From the NCBI GenBank assembly GCA_018056825.1, contig JAGPEW010000031.1:1-7799 (forward strand): a DNA stretch of 7,799 bases. The letters are read 5' to 3'. The position numbers and the translations under genes are program-made. Positions 5,712-7,799 of the stretch are shown here, in pieces (the stretch's first letter is position 1; each line of letters begins with the position of its first letter). The notes beneath the pieces are model-generated. The model saw only the letters and a program-made list of their open reading frames with translations. It was not told the DNA's origin and ran no database searches. This stretch comes from Candidatus Sordicultor aquaticus. Lineage in GTDB: Bacteria > Atribacterota > Atribacteria > Atribacterales > Caldatribacteriaceae.

Positions 5712-6812
5712 TTAGTCCTTCTCTAAGAACTGATAACTCAAAGAAGCGTACCTGGTTACACATTGTTCAAAATTCAAAAAGTCTCCATCTAAATTTTCGG
5801 AAAAAACGGGAATAATGGGAAGAAAAATGTTTTTATCGGGAGGATTTTCTTCAAATAGTAAAAACTTAGCTAAGAACACTAAGGTTAAATATCCCTGCAG
5901 ATAAGGAGCCTGGAAAAGACAACAATCAATAATTCCCTCTTTTATATAAGGAATCCACCCTTCTCCTAAGTCGTTACCTATCACTACCAGTTCTTTTTTC
6001 CCTTTTTCTTTTAAAGCTTTTCCCACACCAATATTCCCAAAAGCGGTAGAAACAAAAATACCCAATAAACCTTTTTCTTCAAGAAGCTTATCTCGAGTAA
6101 CTTGATAAGCCTCTTCGTCATCTTTAGCCTCTACTACTTGAGAAACATCTAAAGGAAGACCCCTTTTGTGAACAAAATCGATTAATCCTTGCCATCGGCC
6201 CATATGAGAAGGTGCTCTTTTATTACTAGTTAAAATACTAATTTTCCCCTCTTTACCTTTCAAAAGATAATCAAATAATTTCCCAGCCACTCTACCTGCT
6301 TGATTTAAGTTTTGCCCCACATAGAAAAGCCTCTTGCTTAAAGGTGCATCTACATTGAAAGTAGCCACTGCTACACCTTTAAGATATAAAGCATTAATAA
6401 AATAATCTAACTGAGTAAAATCAGCAGGAACCAGAGCTAAACCATCTAAGTTTTCCTTTTGCAGTATGTTTTCCAACAATTGGTTTTGTTGAACTAAATT
6501 ATGACCATCGGTGTGAATAATTTTCAGCTCTATATCGTAGTGCCGTAACAATTCTTGAGCATCTTGAACACTTTTCTCTACTTTTTCCCAAAAATAATCA
6601 CTCTCGGGAAAAATTACCACCATTTTTTTAGGCTCTTCGCTTAAATAATCAAGCGAAGACCAGCGGAAATATCCCATATTTTGAGCCTTTTTTACAACTT
6701 TTTTCCTTAAATCAGAATTAACTCCTTTTTCACCATTTAATGCTCGGCTCACCGTAGCTACTGAAACTTTCATTTCTTGAGCTATGTCTTTTATCGTAAC
6801 TTTTTTTCTCAT
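5712..6812 (-). CDS. LacI-family transcriptional regulator of the sugar locus
   Basis: This is a DNA-binding repressor (sometimes activator) that senses a sugar or sugar derivative. The N-terminal helix-turn-helix is clear: TIKDIAQEMKVSVATVSRALNG at residues 6-27, followed by the hinge-side helix LRKKVVKKAQNMGY. The rest is a periplasmic-binding-protein-like sensor domain beginning at KKMVVIFPESDYFW (about 62-75), with FYVGQNLNQAGRVAGKLFDYL, a LTSN strand and a VVIGNDLGEGW region. The chosen start is the ATG at 6812 (MRKKVTIKDI), with AAAGGT at 6819-6824. A longer reading from a TTG at 6872 adds 20 residues of no family similarity and runs through the promoter, so it is rejected. The resulting 366 residues are slightly longer than the usual 330-350. 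It is first in a same-strand row with the mutarotase, the UroD-like gene and the transporter, and probably controls them and itself. Confidence 0.92.
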   Translation of the reverse strand: MRKKVTIKDIAQEMKVSVATVSRALNGEKGVNSDLRKKVVKKAQNMGYFRWSSLDYLSEEPKKMVVIFPESDYFWEKVEKSVQDAQELLRHYDIELKIIHTDGHNLVQQNQLLENILQKENLDGLALVPADFTQLDYFINALYLKGVAVATFNVDAPLSKRLFYVGQNLNQAGRVAGKLFDYLLKGKEGKISILTSNKRAPSHMGRWQGLIDFVHKRGLPLDVSQVVEAKDDEEAYQVTRDKLLEEKGLLGIFVSTAFGNIGVGKALKEKGKKELVVIGNDLGEGWIPYIKEGIIDCCLFQAPYLQGYLTLVFLAKFLLFEENPPDKNIFLPIIPVFSENLDGDFLNFEQCVTRYASLSYQFLEKD

Positions 6813-6843
6813 CTCATGACCTTTAAGATAAATATTTACTATA

Positions 6844-6872
6844 AAAATAACACTACCACAAAAATTTGTCAA
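6844..6872 (-). promoter_or_regulatory. Predicted sigma-70-type promoter of the regulator gene
   Basis: On the minus strand, TTGACA (6872-6867) and TATTTT (6849-6844) are separated by 17 bp. The expected transcription start near 6837 leaves a leader of about 25 nt before the LacI ATG at 6812, with its ribosome site in between. The -35 box is a perfect consensus and the spacing is ideal; the -10 box has one or two differences from TATAAT. Confidence 0.65.
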
Positions 6873-6878
6873 ATTTTT
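6860..6878. promoter_or_regulatory. 19-bp perfect palindrome over the -35 box, candidate LacI operator
   Basis: The sequence AAAAATTTG-T-CAAATTTTT has perfect 9-bp arms around a single central base (6869) and covers the whole -35 element. Position and symmetry fit a dimeric repressor site for self-regulation. Against this, typical LacI-family operators have an even centre with CG, and this palindrome is AT-rich apart from the two G/C positions next to the centre. I did not find a second copy before the mutarotase or binding-protein genes. Confidence 0.45.
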
Positions 6879-6950
6879 TTATTCCATTGTCATTTAAAAG
6901 ATAAGATTTGGTTAACCTAAAAATCCAGTGACGAGTGATGAGTAATAAAT

Positions 6951-6992
6951 GCCGTCACCCTGAGGCTTCGCATTCCGAAGCCGTGAGGGTCT
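6951..6992. repeat. Stem-loop repeat family 1, copy 1
   Basis: It begins GCCGTCACCCTGAG and ends CGTGAGGGTCT. The inside forms a 7-bp stem GGCTTCG/CGAAGCC (6964-6970 with 6976-6982). An outer 5-bp stem ACCCT/AGGGT (6957-6961 with 6986-6990) surrounds it. The flanks are shared with a second copy 56 bp downstream. Confidence 0.6.
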
Positions 6993-7006
6993 CATCTGAT
7001 GGCATA

Positions 7007-7043
7007 GCCGTCACCTGAGCGGTGCTTTCCCGCGTGAGGATCT
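7007..7043. repeat. Stem-loop repeat family 1, copy 2 (diverged)
   Basis: It begins GCCGTCACCTGAG and ends GTGAGGATCT, as in copy 1 with small changes. The central stem has a different sequence, GCGG/CCGC (7019-7022 with 7030-7033), so the flanks are kept while the hairpin core differs. The outer pairing is shorter than in copy 1. Confidence 0.5.
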
Positions 7044-7160
7044 TAACCTTTCATCTGCAGCTTTGAGATTGAAGAAGAAACCTTCCTATTAAAAAACGGA
7101 GTCGGCTGAATTTGACTATCAGGGTGATATTAAGGGTTGTCTTCCTATTACTTTGTCCCG

Positions 7161-7245
7161 TCATTTTGTCATTCCCGAAATCAGTAATCGGGAATCTAAA
7201 GGTTTTGGAATACTATTGATTCCTGATAGACACATTCAGGAATGA
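7161..7245. repeat. 85-bp direct repeat, copy A (double-hairpin, MITE/REP-like)
   Basis: The unit is identical over 85 bp to the copy at 7320-7404. It contains two hairpins of the same design: ATTCCCGA/TCGGGAAT (7171-7178 with 7188-7195) and ATTCCTGA/TCAGGAAT (7219-7226 with 7236-7243), each with a 9-nt loop. Copy A is also bounded by 9-bp inverted ends TGTCATTCC (7167-7175) and GGAATGACA (7239-7247), giving an 81-bp element with terminal inverted repeats. No coding capacity is seen. Confidence 0.85.
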
Positions 7246-7319
7246 CAGATGATGCGATAGCAACATTCTGGGGGTTAAAGAACAAGGGATGATAGATACA
7301 TTCCTGGATTAAATTTCTC

Positions 7320-7404
7320 TCATTTTGTCATTCCCGAAATCAGTAATCGGGAATCTAAAGGTTTTGGAATACTATTGATTCCTGATAGACACATTCAGGA
7401 ATGA
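7320..7404. repeat. 85-bp direct repeat, copy B, abutting the SagB-like stop codon
   Basis: It is identical to copy A over 85 bp, in the same orientation, offset by 159 bp. The repeat ends at 7404, immediately next to the TAA (7407-7405) of the SagB-like gene. In the minus-strand transcript its two hairpins would therefore form directly at the mRNA 3' end of that gene. The last bases of the right inverted end (the C-A of GGAATGACA) are missing, replaced by the stop codon sequence. Confidence 0.85.
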
Positions 7405-7799
7405 TTAAGTAAGCGATGCCTTCCCCACTGGCATAATGTAGAGCGGTACTTCCTCCGCAGGCAAAGAAAGCTCCCTGGAAACTTCCTTATCATAAAAGGC
7501 ACCAATAGCTACCGTTCCTAACCCCAGTGCTCCAGCCTGTAAATAGACATTTTGTGCTGCATGCCCTACTTCCATATGTACATAGCGAATCCCTCGTTCT
7601 CCATACTTTACCGTGGTTTTATTATAAATGGCAGCGATAACTAAAGATAGTGGAGCTTCTCGGATAGCTCCCTGAGAAAGAGCAGCTCGGCAAAGCCTTT
7701 CTCTTTTATCCCCTTCCAGCAATTTCTCTATGGTATGTCCTCGAGTATGATAACGATAAACTCCAGGAGCTAATTCTTCTACTCTCCCCACTACCACAT
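7405..7799 (-). CDS. SagB/ThcOx-type nitroreductase-family flavoprotein, C-terminal part
   Basis: The frame is open to the window edge, so the N-terminus is missing; the GTG at 7797 is an internal valine codon in a V-V-V-G-R-V strand, not a likely start. About 130 residues are visible, against roughly 200-250 for whole members. Recognisable family segments are ELAPGVYRYHTRGHTIEKL, the Leu-Ser-Gln-Gly-Ala-Ile helix, APLSLVIAAIYNKTTVKYGERGIRYVHMEVGHAAQNVYLQAGALGLGTVAIGAF (starting about 47) and the closing PLYIMPVGK strand. The R-Y-x-x-M-E-x-G-H-x-A-Q-N-x-Y-L-x-A motif is diagnostic for FMN-dependent SagB-like oxidoreductases. Known members oxidise azolines in peptide toxins, but many stand-alone copies have no known substrate. 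No peptide-modification partner is visible here. It ends in TAA next to a repeat and is probably separate from the sugar locus. Confidence 0.85.
   Translation of the reverse strand, partial: VVVGRVEELAPGVYRYHTRGHTIEKLLEGDKRERLCRAALSQGAIREAPLSLVIAAIYNKTTVKYGERGIRYVHMEVGHAAQNVYLQAGALGLGTVAIGAFYDKEVSRELSLPAEEVPLYIMPVGKASLT

Larger units (their letters stand above)
6873..7404. other. Gene-free repeat island between the regulator and the SagB-like gene
   Basis: No plausible gene is seen on either strand over about 530 bp. The contents in order are the far upstream part of the regulator promoter region, a short degenerate run of GTGACGA-like heptamers (6928-6948), two related stem-loop repeats (6951-7043), a stretch with no recognised feature except a repeated CTTCCTATTA (7082-7091 and 7141-7150), and two identical 85-bp repeats (7161-7245 and 7320-7404) separated by 74 bp. 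The base composition and hairpins resemble REP/BIME-like or MITE-like chromosomal repeats. Confidence 0.7.

Noticed and set aside
6634..6659. 9-bp inverted repeat TCTTCGCTT/AAGCGAAGA inside the regulator gene
   Set aside because: It lies in the coding linker after the DNA-binding domain and is explained by the codons for Ser-Leu-Asp-Tyr-Leu-Ser-Glu-Glu. Nothing around it suggests an operator or terminator.
6813..6872. Longer start for the LacI-type gene at a TTG (6872)
   Set aside because: The extra 20 residues have no family similarity, the TTG lies inside the consensus -35 box, and the ATG at 6812 has its own ribosome site directly before the helix-turn-helix.
6951..7404. CRISPR array
   Set aside because: There are only two copies of each repeat, the units are long with internal hairpins, spacers are unequal, and no cas gene is present.
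7405..7799. Peptide-toxin (streptolysin S-like) biosynthesis gene cluster
   Set aside because: Only the SagB-like C-terminus is seen. No cyclodehydratase, precursor peptide or exporter is present in the window, and many SagB-like proteins stand alone.

Overview
The window is a moderately AT-rich bacterial chromosome segment. It is dominated by a minus-strand sugar-uptake locus read from about 6870 down to 303. In transcription order the genes are: a LacI-type regulator, an exported aldose 1-epimerase, a cytoplasmic protein of the uroporphyrinogen decarboxylase-like (UroD-like) superfamily, and a complete three-gene CUT2-type sugar ABC transporter (binding protein, single-domain ATPase, permease). 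Strong AAAGGAGG-type ribosome sites, Sec signal peptides and many sugar-uptake parts suggest an anaerobic heterotroph of a deep-branching or candidate phylum (Atribacterota- or Thermotogota-like). That placement is an inference from style only; no marker gene is present.

Layout. 1-119: C-terminal end of a plus-strand membrane protein. 120-302: convergent intergenic region with a GC-rich hairpin. 303-6812: the sugar locus. 6873-7404: about 530 bp without genes, holding two families of hairpin-forming repeats, including a perfect 85-bp direct duplication. 7405-7799: C-terminal part of a SagB/nitroreductase-type flavoprotein on the minus strand, cut by the window edge.

How the genes may work together. 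The LacI protein probably senses the imported sugar or a derivative. The mutarotase is predicted to be outside the cytoplasmic membrane, where it could interconvert anomers before capture by the binding protein. The ATPase and permease complete the importer. The UroD-like protein is the only predicted cytoplasmic enzyme of the cluster. It lacks the arginine motif of true heme-pathway UroD, so its link to sugar use is unexplained. No sugar kinase or glycosidase lies in the window.

Non-coding structure. Intergenic gaps carry unusual RNA-level signals: two isolated extended Shine-Dalgarno sequences about 75 nt upstream of the mutarotase and binding-protein genes, a 22-bp hairpin whose only non-Watson-Crick pairs are G-U on the transcribed strand, a 15-bp hairpin abutting the ribosome site of the UroD-like gene, and a 19-bp palindrome over the -35 box of the regulator promoter. 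None of the gene-end hairpins has a U-tract. I see no CRISPR array, defence system, tRNA, rRNA or transposase gene.
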